Of a stretch of 64,000 bases of DNA, positions 1 to 11,848 are shown one piece after another (the stretch's first letter is position 1; every line of letters begins with the position of its first letter). The stretch spans positions 97,159,141-97,223,140 of the forward strand of contig NC_080166.1 in NCBI RefSeq assembly GCF_950295315.1, written 5' to 3'. The translations under genes were made by a program, and so were the position numbers. The stretch is from Erinaceus europaeus. Its lineage: Eukaryota > Chordata > Mammalia > Eulipotyphla > Erinaceidae. Under the pieces are notes generated by a model. That model was given only the letters and a program-made list of their open reading frames with translations. It was not told the origin of the DNA and did no database searches.

Positions 1-1379
1 TGTATGTACCTATGCAGGTTTCCCTGGGATGCACAAAAGATGTGCTTCTATTTGTACTGGCTGATAGAAACCAGCCATGCATTTCATTTTCAACTCACTG
101 CGCTACTGTGTGTGCTTACGAGGCCTTTTCGGAATGTGGGGCTGGTGGTATAAAGATAAACATAGCTTCTTGTAGAACTGAAAGCTCCCCATGCCTTGAT
201 TTATTCACAGATAAAATGGCAATAATATAAAATATTACAGTATGAAATGATAGTGGGGTGTATGAAATTTATTGAGATGAACTGAAAATTTATTTAAAGC
301 ATTTTCACGTTGCCATGCCAAGCTATGGGACTTACTGTACCAATAGTCTTTTTTTTATAATACATTTTATTAGCAGTAGGATGTTTCTAAGTCCATAAAA
401 GTCTATTGGGTATGTAAACATATAATTACATGTCAATACATCCGGCTCAAAATAAGAATGAAGTTTCTTCTTTTAAGCCAGCCCTGGAGAGATGGCGAAG
501 AACTCAAAAGAGGAAGTGATATTCAGTACATCTTGCCTTATAAATAGTCATTCCTGAGGCAAATAAATTCAAGAAGGCAATGGAAGACAGCAGGGGTGCA
601 GAATATCTAAGCCAAAGCTAGGGGAAAGGGAGGGTACTGTGACTACAGCAAGAGCTGTTTAAATGGATGGCTTCAGGTATTTAAAAAAAATAAAATTGTA
701 AAGATGGGGCTGTTGTGCAGTTTAGAAATTATTCCACAGAGAATAAATGGAAAGAGATATGCAGATTTGATATTAGGGATTGGCAAACCCAGTCACAAGG
801 AAGGAAGAAGCAAAGCAATGGATTCCCTATATACTCATTTCTGGAAATGCTGGATCTAAGAAATTCTTTACTTACTCCTTCCTATTTGTCTTTAACTCTA
901 GGACTGAGTTTTAGCATACACAAACTTCTGTGTCTGTGAGATCTGCCTGTGTCCCTGAGCACATTATTGGGTGAAACCCACTTACTCCTCTGATCCTTTT
1001 CTTATTTCCATCAAATTCAGTCCCAATGTCAGTTCACAGCCCCTCTGGAGGTCTGCCTCAGGCTGTGATTCCTGTACACTAAACTCATACATTCAAATAT
1101 ATTTCTACTATTATGTTTTTAGAACTGCTAAGGCATATTTGCATGGATTTCATTTGAGGGCCTTTCTGGAACTGTTCATTCAATCAGGCCCATGGAGCTG
1201 GGCAAAGGCTTATCAGATTATTTTCTAATGTGTAGCTAAAGGAGACATGGTGGAAAAGGAAAACAATTAGCAATACAGATATTTATAAATATTCTTTTAT
1301 CATGTATTCATAAAGTTGGCATGCAATTTGATTTTTTAAATAGTGCATTAAAATATTATGGAGTTTTCTTTTATTTCTT
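1..1379. other. Unique AT-rich DNA, no gene seen
   Basis: No repeat family, splice-bounded open frame or promoter-like GC-rich stretch is recognisable. Open frames of 72 to 85 codons occur but have no similarity I recognise and no exon signals. Likely intergenic or intronic. Confidence 0.6.
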
Positions 1380-1384
1380 CCATA

Positions 1385-1421
<37 letters not shown>
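1380..1421. repeat. (TA)n microsatellite followed by a T run
   Basis: An uninterrupted TA dinucleotide run passes directly into about 17 T residues. Low-complexity sequence just upstream of a SINE. Confidence 0.9.
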
Positions 1422-1422
<1 letters not shown>

Positions 1423-1458
1423 CCCTAGCCAAGGAGGTAATGTAATGCTAGTAGAGAT

Positions 1459-1746
1459 CTGGGGGTTGGGTGGTGGCACACCCAGTGAAGTGCATATATT
1501 ACCAAGGGCAAGGACCAGGGTTCAAGCTCCCATTCCTCACCTGCAGGGGGTTTGCTTTAAGAGCTATGAAGCACCCTCTCTGTAATCCTCCTCTTTTCTC
1601 AACTTCTCTCTGTCCTATCTAATAAAAATTGGAAAGAAAAAAGAAAGGAAACATTGGCTACCAGAAGTCATGGATTCATAGTGCCAGCCCTGAGCCCCAG
1701 CAATAACTCTGGAGGGGAAAAAAAGCAAGCAGAAAAAAAAAAAAAA
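1459..1746 (+). mobile_element. SINE A, old copy
   Basis: The tRNA-like head (ggttgggtggtggcacacc) is diverged from the young consensus. A B-box-like ggttcaagctcc follows, then a CT-rich middle ending in ctgtcctatctaataaaa. The distal unit near catggattcatagtgcc and an A run at 1732-1746 close the element. Mutated boxes suggest it is transcriptionally dead. Confidence 0.8.
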
Positions 1747-1747
1747 G

Positions 1748-1815
1748 ATTTGCAAGCATGAGATCCCTCAGTACTGCATATGTCAGAGTGGCACTCTCCT
1801 TTCCTTCACTCCTAA
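1748..1815 (+). mobile_element. SINE B 3' fragment
   Basis: The segment tttgcaagcatgagatccc...tgtcagagtggcactctcc resembles the body of SINE B copies elsewhere in the window, without the tRNA-like head. Short and diverged. Confidence 0.45.
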
Positions 1816-1829
1816 TCCCCCCTTTTTTT

Positions 1830-2000
1830 TTCTAGCTAGAGAATGAGAGACAGAGAGAAAGCAAGACAGCAAAGCACTGCTCTGCTATTTATACAGCTTT
1901 TCCTTTGCATGGGGCTCTCTTATGGTGACCAAGGGCTCAAACACAGATCCTTGGACATAGAAAAGTGTGCCGACTATGAGGTGAGCTACCGCCAAGTCTG
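1830..2000 (-). mobile_element. SINE B, antisense, old
   Basis: Reading the minus strand gives the order head, 'gggctcaaac'-type B box complement, then the GA-rich (CT-rich on minus) tail at 1843-1880. Diverged, so the family assignment is tentative. Confidence 0.55.
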
Positions 2001-2051
2001 TGCATGTTTACATGAAATAAAGTTCATATCTGCTCTATATCTTTTACCATA

Positions 2052-2145
2052 TCTTAAACTTTACATCAGGCTCAACCTGACGCTGCTAACTGGCTACGGA
2101 AGAAGGGCAAATGCTAGAAGAAGAAGAAGAAGAAGAAGAGGGCTT
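2052..2145 (+). mobile_element. Non-LTR retrotransposon C-terminal relic with (AAG)n tail
   Basis: This piece is nearly identical to the end of a second copy at 12.89-13.05 kb. In the frame giving LHQAQPDA, the sequence reaches WLRKKGKC and a TAG stop, immediately followed by an AAG trinucleotide run instead of poly(A). It is a 5'-truncated copy of the end of a reverse-transcriptase ORF. The clade cannot be fixed from about 95 bp; see the longer copy for the zinc-knuckle motif. Confidence 0.6.
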
Positions 2146-2351
2146 CTGGGTCAGGTAGACATTCAAAAGCTCATGAAAGCCATACTTAGGCTCCTCTGTG
2201 TTAGCTGTGAAGCAGAAGGCTCTGCAGATGCTCCTTCAAGGTGAAAGAATTTATGAGAAAGGTGTTTCCAGCTGGTGCATGCTGGCAACAGATGATGGCA
2301 AGCACTTCATAACCAAGTCTTCCTCTAGGGCCTGAACCTTAATGAAAATAA

Positions 2352-2616
2352 TGGGACCGAGCAGTGGAGCACCCAGTTAAGGGCATATAGTACTAAACAC
2401 ATGACCTGCCCAAAGGATCCATGTTCGAGTCCCTGACTCCCTACCTGCAAAGGAAAGGCTTCACAAGCAGCTAAGCAAATCTGCAGGTGTCTATTGCCCC
2501 CTCTCTTCTCAATTTCTCTCTGTTCTACCCAATAAAAAAATAATATAGAAAAAAATGGCCACCAGGAGTAGTGGATACATAGTAAAGACACTGAGCTCCA
2601 GTGATAAAAAATAAAA
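2352..2616 (+). mobile_element. SINE A, complete but old
   Basis: Head gaccgagcagtggagcaccc, B box gttcgagtccc, CT-rich middle with ctctgttctacccaataaaa, and distal unit ccaccaggagtagtggatac. It is directly followed by a second, younger SINE A in the same orientation. Confidence 0.85.
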
Positions 2617-2618
2617 TG

Positions 2619-2912
2619 GGAGTCGGGCTGTAGCGCGGTGGGTTAAGCGCAGGTGGCGCAAAGCACAAGGACCGGCATAAGGATCCTGGTTCGAACCCTG
2701 GCTCTCCACCTGCAGGGGAATCGCTTCACAGGTGGTGAAGCAGGTCTGCAGGTGTCTATCTTTCTCTCCCCCTCTCTGTCTTCCCCTCCTCTCTCCGTTT
2801 CTCTCTGTCCTATCCAACAACAACAACAATAATAACTACAACAATAAAACAACAAGGGCAACAAAAGGGAATAAATAAATAAAATAAAATATAAAATAAA
2901 TAAATAAATAAA
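2619..2912 (+). mobile_element. SINE A, young copy
   Basis: A box tagcgcggtggg at 2631-2642 and B box ggttcgaaccc at 2688-2698 are well kept. The CT-rich middle leads to ctgtcctatccaacaac and a CAA/AAT-rich tail ending in an AAAT run. It inserted next to the tail of the older copy at 2352. Confidence 0.92.
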
Positions 2913-3155
2913 AGTTAATTTGATTATGGTTATGATTTAATTCAGAAGTACCCAATACAAGATGGGTCCATGGTTCCAAAAGTTTAGATCTGTGACAGTT
3001 ACAAAGGGCTATTTCAGTGGCAGGAAACTTCAGAACTAAAACTATCACTTAGGGGAAGGAAGGTCAACTTTTCCTTCTACCCAGTGCTAGTTCTGAAACT
3101 CCCTCACAGGAAACAGTCTCATGTCAAACTTCCTGCAAACAGGGACCTACCTTAG
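2913..3155. other. Unique DNA, nothing recognised
   Basis: Short unique spacer between a SINE and an L1 insertion; no motif stands out. Confidence 0.5.
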
Positions 3156-3169
3156 AAAACTCAATTCCT

Positions 3170-3632
3170 GAAAGCAGAAGTACACAAGAGCATGCAGGGA
3201 ATACCCCCAACACTTCATCTGCACTATTACAGTCTTTAGGTCCTTGATTGTTCAACAATTTTTTGGCTCTGTATGTTAACTCTCTTTTCAGCCACCAGGT
3301 TCCGGATGCTGACCAGACTTCCCTGGACAGATGACCCCATCAATGTGTACTGGAGTGCCACTTCCTCAGAGCCCCACCCTACTAGGAAAAGAGAGAGACA
3401 GACTGGGAGTATGGATCGACTAGTCAATGCCCATGTTCAGCGGGGAAGCAGTTCCAGACCTTCCACCCTCTGCAATCCACAACGACCCTGGATCCATACT
3501 CCCAGAGAGATAGAGAATGGGAAGGCTATCAGGGGAGGGGGTGGGATGTGGAGATTGGGTTATGGGAATTGTGCGGAATTGTACCCCTCTTATTCTATGG
3601 TTTTGTTAATTTCTCCTTTCTTAAAAAAAAAA
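3170..3632 (+). mobile_element. L1 3' end, short-3'UTR class, 5' truncated
   Basis: Starts at gaaagcagaagtacac and runs to the L1 end (gttttgttaatttctcc) with a poly(A). It carries the short-class junction, where the 'cag..a.tac' block joins directly to cccccaacacttc. A perfect 14-bp duplication, aaaactcaattcct, flanks it at 3156-3169 and 3633-3646. The element is noncoding L1 3'UTR only. Confidence 0.93.
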
Positions 3633-3646
3633 AAAACTCAATTCCT

Positions 3647-5212
3647 TAAAGCAATCTGAAGAAGTGCCACAGCTATGGAGTAAAAGAAAAAAGCAAGCCC
3701 TATGAACCATCTAGTGAAGAGAAGGAATGTAGTTTCTAGTACTTATTGAAGTTTTACTATGTCTCAAGTGTTGCTGTGGTCTTGAGTCATCCATCCCTTT
3801 AATATGGACAGGTGCTATGAGTATCTGTTCCAGAATGTGCCCCATGTCTGCCATTAACCATCTCTATTAATGAGGTATCACTATATACTGAAGTCCTTTC
3901 TATTGAATGACTTAAAGGGCACTCCAGAGACTCCCAGTATTTTACAAGGTCAAAGAACAAATGACCACACCTCCATTAGTCCTGGTCAAGAAAAGACTAG
4001 AAGTCTGTTGGCAGTAGAGTGATGGAAATGGTGAAATCATTTGGAGAGGCAAATGAATTGTTCAAAAAGAATTCCTTCCCACAGACACAGTCAGTTTCAA
4101 CCACACTAACTTAACAACTATATATGTATACATATTTATAAACATATATGCACCCACACAGTTCTATAAATTCAAAACAACTGAAAGCATTAACCGCTAT
4201 AAATTCAAGTTATTCGTTTGTAGATGAACTGTGACATATTTGCCTCATGCAATTTCTGCAGGCAGATAGAAAGGGGGAAAAATCCTGAAATTTGGTGCTT
4301 CTGAGTCATCCTCCCAAGATTAAGCAATCACAAATGCATTACTTAATACGCAGAGTTGTTGAACTTTTTTGGTACCTAAGCATGGGATCCTTAGATATTT
4401 TTAGTCTTTCCCCAAAGCTCTGTCCTATTCAGATAACATGTTTACTGATTTATTCATAATTTTGCACTTAAATCCACCTACGCAGATGGGAAAAGATTCA
4501 GTTCTGTGAGACTGGTATTACTATGAATGTGTCCATGTCCCAGAATCCTACAAGCCACACTCTACCTCATCAAATCTTTAGCAGAGCCATATGTTGATGG
4601 CAAGTTTCACAGATGAAAAAAAAAAAAAAAAAAAAACTGAGACTCTTTAAAGAGTTTGCCTCCCCTCCCATCACCCAGCTCATAAATGTGGAATTGGGCA
4701 GATCTGTGTCAATCAGGACCTGGAATTGACTCCCAACAAGCTGAAACACATCCCAGGCAACCGGAATTTCCTTTTTTGTACAACTTTCTGTGGAAAATAG
4801 TCTTTAATTATATATCTCCTCTGTTCTGTTTCAGACCTTCATTCAATTTGTGTGAGCATATTCTCTCTCCGGTTGCTAGCCAGACGCTTCAAGTTAAAGA
4901 TGGCCAGATATTTTTTTAAAAAAACTAAGAATGCCACTAAGGACTATTTTTTTTGGTCAAAATTTGGCTCTAAGTTGGACACTTAGTACATTTTAAATAC
5001 CAATTCATTATCACTTTAAGTTGAAAATAATCTACTACCTCAATCTCTCATTTATTCTGAGCAAATATTAGCATACATTTAATCATCTTCAAAACATTTT
5101 ATACTATAATTAAGTTCAAACTATATGTAGAGAAAAAAAACTAAAAGGAAGCATACTGTAATGTTTATTCACAAATTAAGGGTGCTATTTTATCTTAACT
5201 ATTCTCTTTTTT
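3647..5212. other. Unique AT-rich DNA, no gene seen
   Basis: No repeat family recognised apart from an A run at 4614-4637. The 77-codon frame at 4686-4919 has no recognisable similarity. No GC-rich promoter-like segment. Confidence 0.55.
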
Positions 5213-5431
5213 AGTAATTTATTATTATGTTTATTTATTTATTGAATAGAGATAGCCAGAAATTGAGAAGAAAGAGGGAGAAGGGGATGGAGAGAGGTAG
5301 AGAGATACCTTCAGCACTGCTTCACTACTTCCAAAGCTTTCTCCTCTGAAGGTAGGGACAGGGACTGAACCTGGGTCTTTACACATTGTAACATGTGCTC
5401 AAACTATTACAATATACTACCACCTGGCCCC
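5213..5431 (-). mobile_element. SINE A, antisense, old
   Basis: On the plus strand the order is TTTATTTATT tail complement, gagatagccagaaattgag, the purine-rich complement of the CT block, then ctgaacctgggtc (B box complement) and the head complement ending accacctggccc. Confidence 0.82.
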
Positions 5432-7386
5432 TAATTATTCTCTTACTAAGTAACAAGCATGATCTTAAAAAATTCACTATCCCTACAGTGTCAAAGGGGG
5501 GGGGGCTTTTTTCCCAGAAAGTAATTGTTGCTGTTTAATATATGTTTGATTTAGAATAGGAGGCAATTTAATTTTAAAAGCAAACTATACATTAAGAGCT
5601 TAAAGCAGAAAATCTCACTTGTGATCAGAATATGTCATTATGATCATTTTTCTAAATGAAAAATCTCAAGTGGTGAATTCTGTGGTTTGATTTCCTATTT
5701 GGAAGATATTGCTTAGAATTATTTTTTTTAATCTGAAAAAAACAACTGGGATTTTTTGTTTACTTGATTAGGATTTTTAAATTTTTTTTGGCAGAGTAAC
5801 CTTGTGAGGAAGTGCCTCTCTAGCTCAACAAATGAAAAGTTATCACTCATTTCAGGCAAAGCAGTGTTGGAATTAGTGGCCATCTAAGACTTCCATCATT
5901 TAGAAGAGTGGCAAGGGTGAATTTCTCAGCAGATATTTTCACTTCTGATTACATATCTAACTTTAACAATAACAAAGAGACTCAAAAATTCTATTAGAAT
6001 GTAATGTCAAAAATTGCAACTCTAAGGTAAATTGCACCAAGGTCAGTAGAAAGATATTCTATTAGTTAGGCTCAGGAAATCAATCATTCACTGAGCATAT
6101 GAAGCAAGTGGCACACACCCTACTTAACATCCACTTTAATAACAGTTCTGGAACAGGTCTTGAAACTAATGAAAAATAACTCTACTTCCCAATGATTTTC
6201 ACTTTCCAGTCAGAGCAACTGCATGTTCAAATATAGCCCAGGCGGCCATTTTCGTCACTCTTCTTTAAAGTTTTCCACCTGCTCCCATTAAGAATAAAGC
6301 TAACTAGAGCAAACTAGACACTAGGGTAATTTCAAATGCATACGTACATTACAGATTTTTAAGAGTACAGTAAAAGTTGTATTAAACACCAATGAAAGCA
6401 ATAATGCCTTTGACAATGGGAGAAATATTTCCAACATACATGGCTTACTCTTTGTTCTTTTAAAGAACAAGGAGACTGTTATTTGCCTCTAAACAAAAGC
6501 TATTACAGAATTTAGTAAAGTGGTGAGCAGAACATTAAATGCCAGCAATTACTATTCTTACCACAACTAAATGGCAATGATGCTATAACTAAAAGTCTCA
6601 TTTTATTAAACTAATAATGGGATAGTAGCCATGTACATGAATTAATTGCACTGTACAATGAGTATCTGAGGAGTCTGGGGCCACCAACTAGATATATATC
6701 CTATACTTGTTCTAAAGAAATATAAATGGTTGGCATACCATCATTATACTCTCTTCATCCTTTCCTTTTATCTCAATGTCCATGTCCACAAGTTTTCAAA
6801 TAACACACACAAAATGACTTCTATTATATATGATGAAGTCCTAGGTGACCTAGTCTAGGACAGTGAGACCTATTCACACTGTCTCCCCAACTGCAAGGAT
6901 GATTTCTGTATATGTCCCAAACTTGCCATCTCTAGTGCTGTTGAACTAGTTCTTTCCTTTAAATGGAAGTTCCTTCTCAACTTTCTTTCTCAACTAGATT
7001 TTTACTAATCATTCTGGATTTATTGTGGCCAGGCCTTCCTATTTAACTGGATAAACAAATGGACCAACACATTACCTTGCTGTGCCTCTTTCCTATGAAT
7101 TAATACTACTGCACACGCCACTAGGGGTAAGGCTTGATAGCAGTAATGATCTTGTTTCTCTCAATAACATCAAAATATAAACAACAATCTCCTCTCAATA
7201 ACTGACTACAGTACTCTAGCATATAATAGGATTTGGATTTTTGTTGAATCGATAAATACTTGAAGGGGAGGCATTTTTTTTTTTTTTGCACACAAATAAC
7301 TACAAAGGCCTTTCTTCCCTTCACACTCCTTTTTCCCTCAGAGATGCAAGGATGATTTTTCTTTCGCAATTAGAATTTATTTTAGA
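5432..7386. other. Unique AT-rich DNA, no gene seen
   Basis: Almost two kilobases without a recognised repeat except a G run at 5499-5507 and a T run near 7275. Open frames reach only 82 codons. No exon call is supportable. Confidence 0.5.
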
Positions 7387-7387
7387 G

Positions 7388-7512
7388 TTAGATCATATGA
7401 GAGAGAAAAAGAGAATAGCTAAATCACTATTTCAGCACTTGTGGCACAGAGGTTACTCCAGGAGACTCAGGCAGGTGAGTCTTGCACTCTACCAGTTGAG
7501 TTACAGTCTTTT
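7388..7512 (-). mobile_element. SINE C-like fragment, antisense
   Basis: Ends with 'cactctaccagttgagttac', the complement of a tRNA-type head with a 'tagagtgc' segment, preceded by gactcaggcaggtgag as seen in the copy at 45.1-45.27 kb. The GA-rich stretch at its left is the complement of the CT-rich tail. Confidence 0.5.
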
Positions 7513-7796
7513 CTAAGTTGAATTTCAGATATCACTTTCCTGCCACAAACATGCCAATGGGTTCTCTTTGAAACTGAAAACAAAATCTAGACTCCTGCCA
7601 CAGAGGTCAATATTTAATTAACCCTGATTCTTGCATCAACCTTCCTTCATTCCACCCTTCTTCATCCTCCTCCTCCTCCTTGATAACTGCTGTAGTTGCC
7701 ATTCCTTCTGCTTTTAAAGTGATCCTCCCAGCCATAGCATAGATGCTTGCTCCTTATCAGGGCCCCAACAGGTTTCAATACAAATAGCACCTCTTT

Positions 7797-8472
7797 ATAC
7801 CTCTTTCCCACATTAGGGAGCTACTCTATTTCCTGATCCAGCTTTCTGGTCCTTTTCCCAGCCAAGACATCATCTCCCCAGACAATAACTTGGATCTACT
7901 AGCATATCAGATTTCAAGCTCAGGCAAAAAAAAAAAAAAAAAAAAAAGTATAGCTACAGGGCCTTTGAAATATAACTAAGATATGCCTACTAGCTATCTA
8001 TAAAATGGAGAACACCCAACACTTCATCTGCACTATTCCAGTCTTTAGGTCCATGATTGTTCAACAATTTATTTGGCTTTGTATGTTAACACTCTTTTCA
8101 GCCTCCAGGTTCCAGATGCTAGGAGGATGCACAGAGACTTCCCTGGACAGATAACCCCACCAATGTGCTTGGAGCTCTGCTTCCCCAGAGCCCTTCCCCA
8201 CTAGGGAAAGAGAGAGACAGGCGGGGAGTATGGATCAACCTGTAAATGCCTATGTTCAGTGGGGAAGCAATTATAGAAGCCAGACTTTCCACCTTCTGCA
8301 TCCCACAATGATCTTAGGTCCATGCTCCCAGAGGTTTAAAGAACAGGATAGCTATCAGGGAAGGGGTTGGGATACGAAGGTCTGGTGGTGGGAATTATGC
8401 AAAGCTGTACCCCTCTTATCCTATGGTTCTGTCAATGTTTCCTTTTTATAAATAATTTTTTTAAAAAAAGGC
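7797..8472 (+). mobile_element. L1 3' end, long-3'UTR class, 5' truncated
   Basis: Contains the distal part of the middle block seen at 15.0-15.18 kb (gacatcatctccccagacaa; actagctatctataaaatgg), which then joins to cacccaacacttcatctgc and the shared L1 end. An internal A run at 7926-7946 sits where the 15.1-kb copy also has a shorter A-rich stretch. Ends in a T/A-rich tail. Confidence 0.85.
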
Positions 8473-8611
8473 CTTCCCTAACCCCCCCCAATTACATTGG
8501 AATCATAAAAAACTTATATTATGATTTTCATTTGAGTACATGAATATAGAGTTCAGAAATACAAAAAAAAAGTAGATTTTTAATAGGATCAATACAAATA
8601 GTTTCTAGTTG
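8473..8611. other. Unique spacer
   Basis: Short AT-rich spacer with a C run near 8480 and an A run near 8563. Nothing else seen. Confidence 0.4.
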
Positions 8612-8963
8612 GGGTCTGGGAGGTGATGATGCACCTGGTAAAGTGCACATGTTATCATCTACAAAGCCACTGGTTCAATCCCCCTGACTCTGTCTTCAGG
8701 GGAGATGCTTCATAAGCTGTGATGCAATGCTGTAGATGCCTCTCTTTCTCTCTCCCACTCTCTCTCCCACTTTCCTTTCAATTTCTCTCTGTGTCTTCTA
8801 AGAAGGAGGGAATGGTGGGAGGAAGGGAAGGGAGGAAAAAGATGGAATAGAAGGAAGGAGTGGGAGAATGGAAAAACAAGGAAGGTGAAGAAAAAAAGAA
8901 ATGACAACCAGAAGCAGTGATTCATCATGTAGGCCTCCAAGCCCCATAAATGTCCTTGTGGAC
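8612..8963 (+). mobile_element. SINE A with expanded purine-rich segment
   Basis: Head gtctgggaggtgatgatgca, B box ggttcaatccc, CT-rich middle, then a GGAA/GGGA-rich stretch at about 8800-8895 not usual for the family, then the distal unit accagaagcagtgattcatc. The purine block probably grew from the normal A-rich linker. Confidence 0.75.
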
Positions 8964-10179
8964 CAAAAAAGGGGAAAAGAGTAGCTTCTACGTCTAATAA
9001 GGATAGTGGAAACAACTTCTGTTTGACACTGGTGTTGGTGTTAGTCACGTGTTCATCTTCCTAGAGCATCATTTTCCAGTTCTATGTGTTATCTGTAACA
9101 ATAATTTTTGGGAAAAGTATATTCTCCCATTTCTGGTGGGGATTATAAAGCATTCCTGTTACCTTTATTCTCTAACTCACCTTTAATTAAAGTTACCCTT
9201 TTTTTCTCATAATGTCTTCATCCTAACATAATATTTCATACAACAGAGGGGTTCCATGTCTTTAGTTTTGCCTACATACTATACTTGAAGTAATTTGCCT
9301 ACTATACTTGAAGTAATTATGAGTGTTCAGCATAAAAGTTAGTGTCATCAGGAAACACAGTCCCTACTATTCATAGGAAATAAGGCACAGGTAATAAAAG
9401 AAACATCCTTGTCAGAGTAGGGTGGCTTTGGCTGATGGAACAAACCCTCACCAGGAAACAGGCAGATCCTCCAGAAAGTTCCACAGATCTGTTGTTAATG
9501 GAAAGTTTCATTATATCAAAGACTTGGATTCAATCCTTAGAAAGTTATCACTGAAAATAAGAGTTTGAAGGTAGATGGAGAATTGCATGTTTTCCCGTCA
9601 AATTCTCACATAGGTGAAAATTCAAAAAACCCAGCTGCATAATAGCCAACATAGAGGAAACAAACTTCAAGATGGCAGCCTAAATGAAGTCTGAGATGAA
9701 ACACCATTTTATTGTGTTCAGTACTGCAATAAATGGACTGACACAAGAAGCTGAGACATAAGAAACTCAAAAATAAACACTCAAGGTCATTACAACTAAA
9801 TCCTTTCTTTTTAATTTGATAACCTAATTCCCAAGTAATTACAGAGAGAACTTATCTACATATTATTCTTATAGCTTCAATTTTATGTAAAATTTTACCT
9901 TCAAATTAGAATTAGAATCAGGTAAGGCCTTCTCAGACTCTACCACATGTACCCTATGATTCCATTTACTTAAATATTTAAAAAAATAATCTGTTACCTT
10001 CTTAATAGCTTTTCTTTTCCTTTAATTTCCTCTCAACTCCCCTCCTCCTTCTATCACCCCCTCACTACCCTTCAGGATCCTTGGCTTTCACAGCTTTCAT
10101 TTTCTTAATGTGCCATAATATATTAATTTTTAAAAAAAGCGATGGACTCGGTTTTATTTTTTAACTCATATTACATTTT
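8964..10179. other. Unique AT-rich DNA, no gene seen
   Basis: No clear repeat. A small tandem duplication occurs at about 9277-9319 (tactatacttgaagtaatt twice). The stretch near 9635-9690 faintly resembles ancient L1 ORF2 but is too diverged to call. Confidence 0.5.
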
Positions 10180-10360
10180 CTTTAAGTTTTGTATTTGTGA
10201 AAAAAAGAGAGATGAGAGTACTGCTCCATCAGTATTGATGTTCTGTTCTGTTCTGTTCTGTGCTTAATTGTTGTTACAGGTTTGTAAGGGAAGGGTGGCA
10301 AACTCTGTGTCTCACATATGCAAAGTATGTACAGTACAGCTGATTTATCTCCTGAACCCT
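10180..10360 (-). mobile_element. Possible old antisense SINE B remnant
   Basis: The GA-rich start (agagagatgagagtactgct) followed by a region ending in cctgaaccctagatgg resembles the antisense layout of SINE B copies, but the alignment is broken by a pentanucleotide run. Weak call. Confidence 0.3.
10239..10261. repeat. (TTCTG)n microsatellite
   Basis: Four to five perfect tandem copies of a TTCTG pentamer. Confidence 0.9.
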
Positions 10361-10364
10361 AGAT

Positions 10365-11339
10365 GGTGGTGGCAGTGGTGGTTTGGGAGGACAGAGAAAT
10401 CTGACCATCCAATGACAATCCAAAACATTCTGAATGACTTTATGTTTAGATACAATACATGAAGGTTGAATCATATTTTGTAAATAAAATGTTTACTATA
10501 ATTTAAGAATGTTAATAAATTCTATCAATCAATAGGTAAAAAATGAATAGATGAAACTGAAACAAACAGCAATTAAAGAAAATGTTGGTCCTTCATTCTA
10601 AGAAACTTCTGAAGGGCAAGAAGGAAAGTTTCTTTGCCATAACACAAGCATATAACGAATGCTCATAATAGCATAGATGATTTATATACATATATAGATC
10701 TTTAATTTTAATCTGTCTCAGTACCAATCTGTTCTTTCAAGCTTTAGTTCTTCACTGGTTACATATTTAACAACATTACCCAAGAACAAGAGTTTCATAA
10801 ATTCATAATTGCCCACACATAGTTTGGCCAGGCTTTCTTCCTTTCATTTTGTTTAGAGTTATAATTATTTATTTTTCTATTTTTTTCAAGACATGCTGAG
10901 ATTCTGCTTCCCATCCCATTTAAGTTATAATTTCATGAAAGCAGAAATGTTACACAGTGGAACCCAGACTGGAACAGTAAGTCACTAAATCCATATAATC
11001 TAGCACAAGGGCAGTGCTTCTCTGCATGCTAATTTCTGGGTCTGAGAAATCAAGAAAGAATTGAAACTAGTGATGGGAAAAGGATTCAGAATTGCAATAA
11101 GTTCCAGAGATGACTAGAGAATGTAGTCAGTGAAAGTCCGACATCAGAAGTGAGTGAGGAGGAGAGTGCCTTCCATGGGTATTCGTTAAAATCCCTTTAT
11201 GAGTAATCTGACATTATCCTAAGGCTATATAGCTAAACAAACAATCAAGCTGTGAAATCAACTGTAAGTGAAATAAGCCCTTGTGAACACCATATATATT
11301 AAGCAAAATAAATATTTTCTTAAAAAAAAATCTGATTCT
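10365..11339. other. Unique AT-rich DNA, no gene seen
   Basis: No recognised repeat or credible coding exon. Confidence 0.5.
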
Positions 11340-11480
11340 TCTTTTTTAATTCTTTGTTTATTTTAATGAAAGAGAAAGATACAAAGAAGAAGAAACCAGA
11401 GCATTGATCAGATCTGGCTAAGGGTGGTTCCTGGGCTTGAACCTGGGGCCTCAACTTTCCATGCAAAATTGCAACATGCA
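11340..11480 (-). mobile_element. SINE B, antisense, old
   Basis: T-rich tail complement (tttgtttattttaatgaaag), GA-rich block, then ccagagcattgatcagatctggc and the B-box complement cttgaacctggggc. Matches the antisense SINE B layout at 18.19 and 23.87 kb. Confidence 0.7.
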
Positions 11481-11796
11481 AATCCTGAAACAAATGCTTC
11501 TAAAGTAAGATTAACACAGCAAAAACAGAGTACTGGAACTTGGAGGATTCACAATATTGCTTCTTACTGGATTAAAGAATTGCACTGACTTTACTTTTCT
11601 GGCAAAAGTTGAAGGCACATATTTTCAGGTGATTCAATGATTAAGCAATGGTGTAGAGTAAGGGGCAAGGCAATAGCAAAGCACTTTGTTCCAAGTGGGA
11701 AAATCTTAGTTCTAAATTAGTTTCTCTGACTTATTATCTGTCTGGTCTTTCCTCCTCACTTAACCCTTAACCACTCTGGGATTCACTCAGTCTTGT

Positions 11797-11797
11797 A

Positions 11798-11846
<49 letters not shown>

Positions 11847-11848
11847 AT
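11797..11848. repeat. (AAAT)n microsatellite
   Basis: About a dozen tandem AAAT units. Probably the expanded tail of a decayed retroposon, since a CT-rich stretch lies just upstream. Confidence 0.92.

Noticed and set aside
1843..2244. 133-codon open frame with an arginine run
   Set aside because: It crosses an antisense SINE, the (AAG)n tail read as arginine codons, and unique DNA; a composite artefact.
9635..9690. Weak resemblance to ancient L1 ORF2 (gcataatagccaacatagag)
   Set aside because: The match is under 60 bp with no supporting context on either side.
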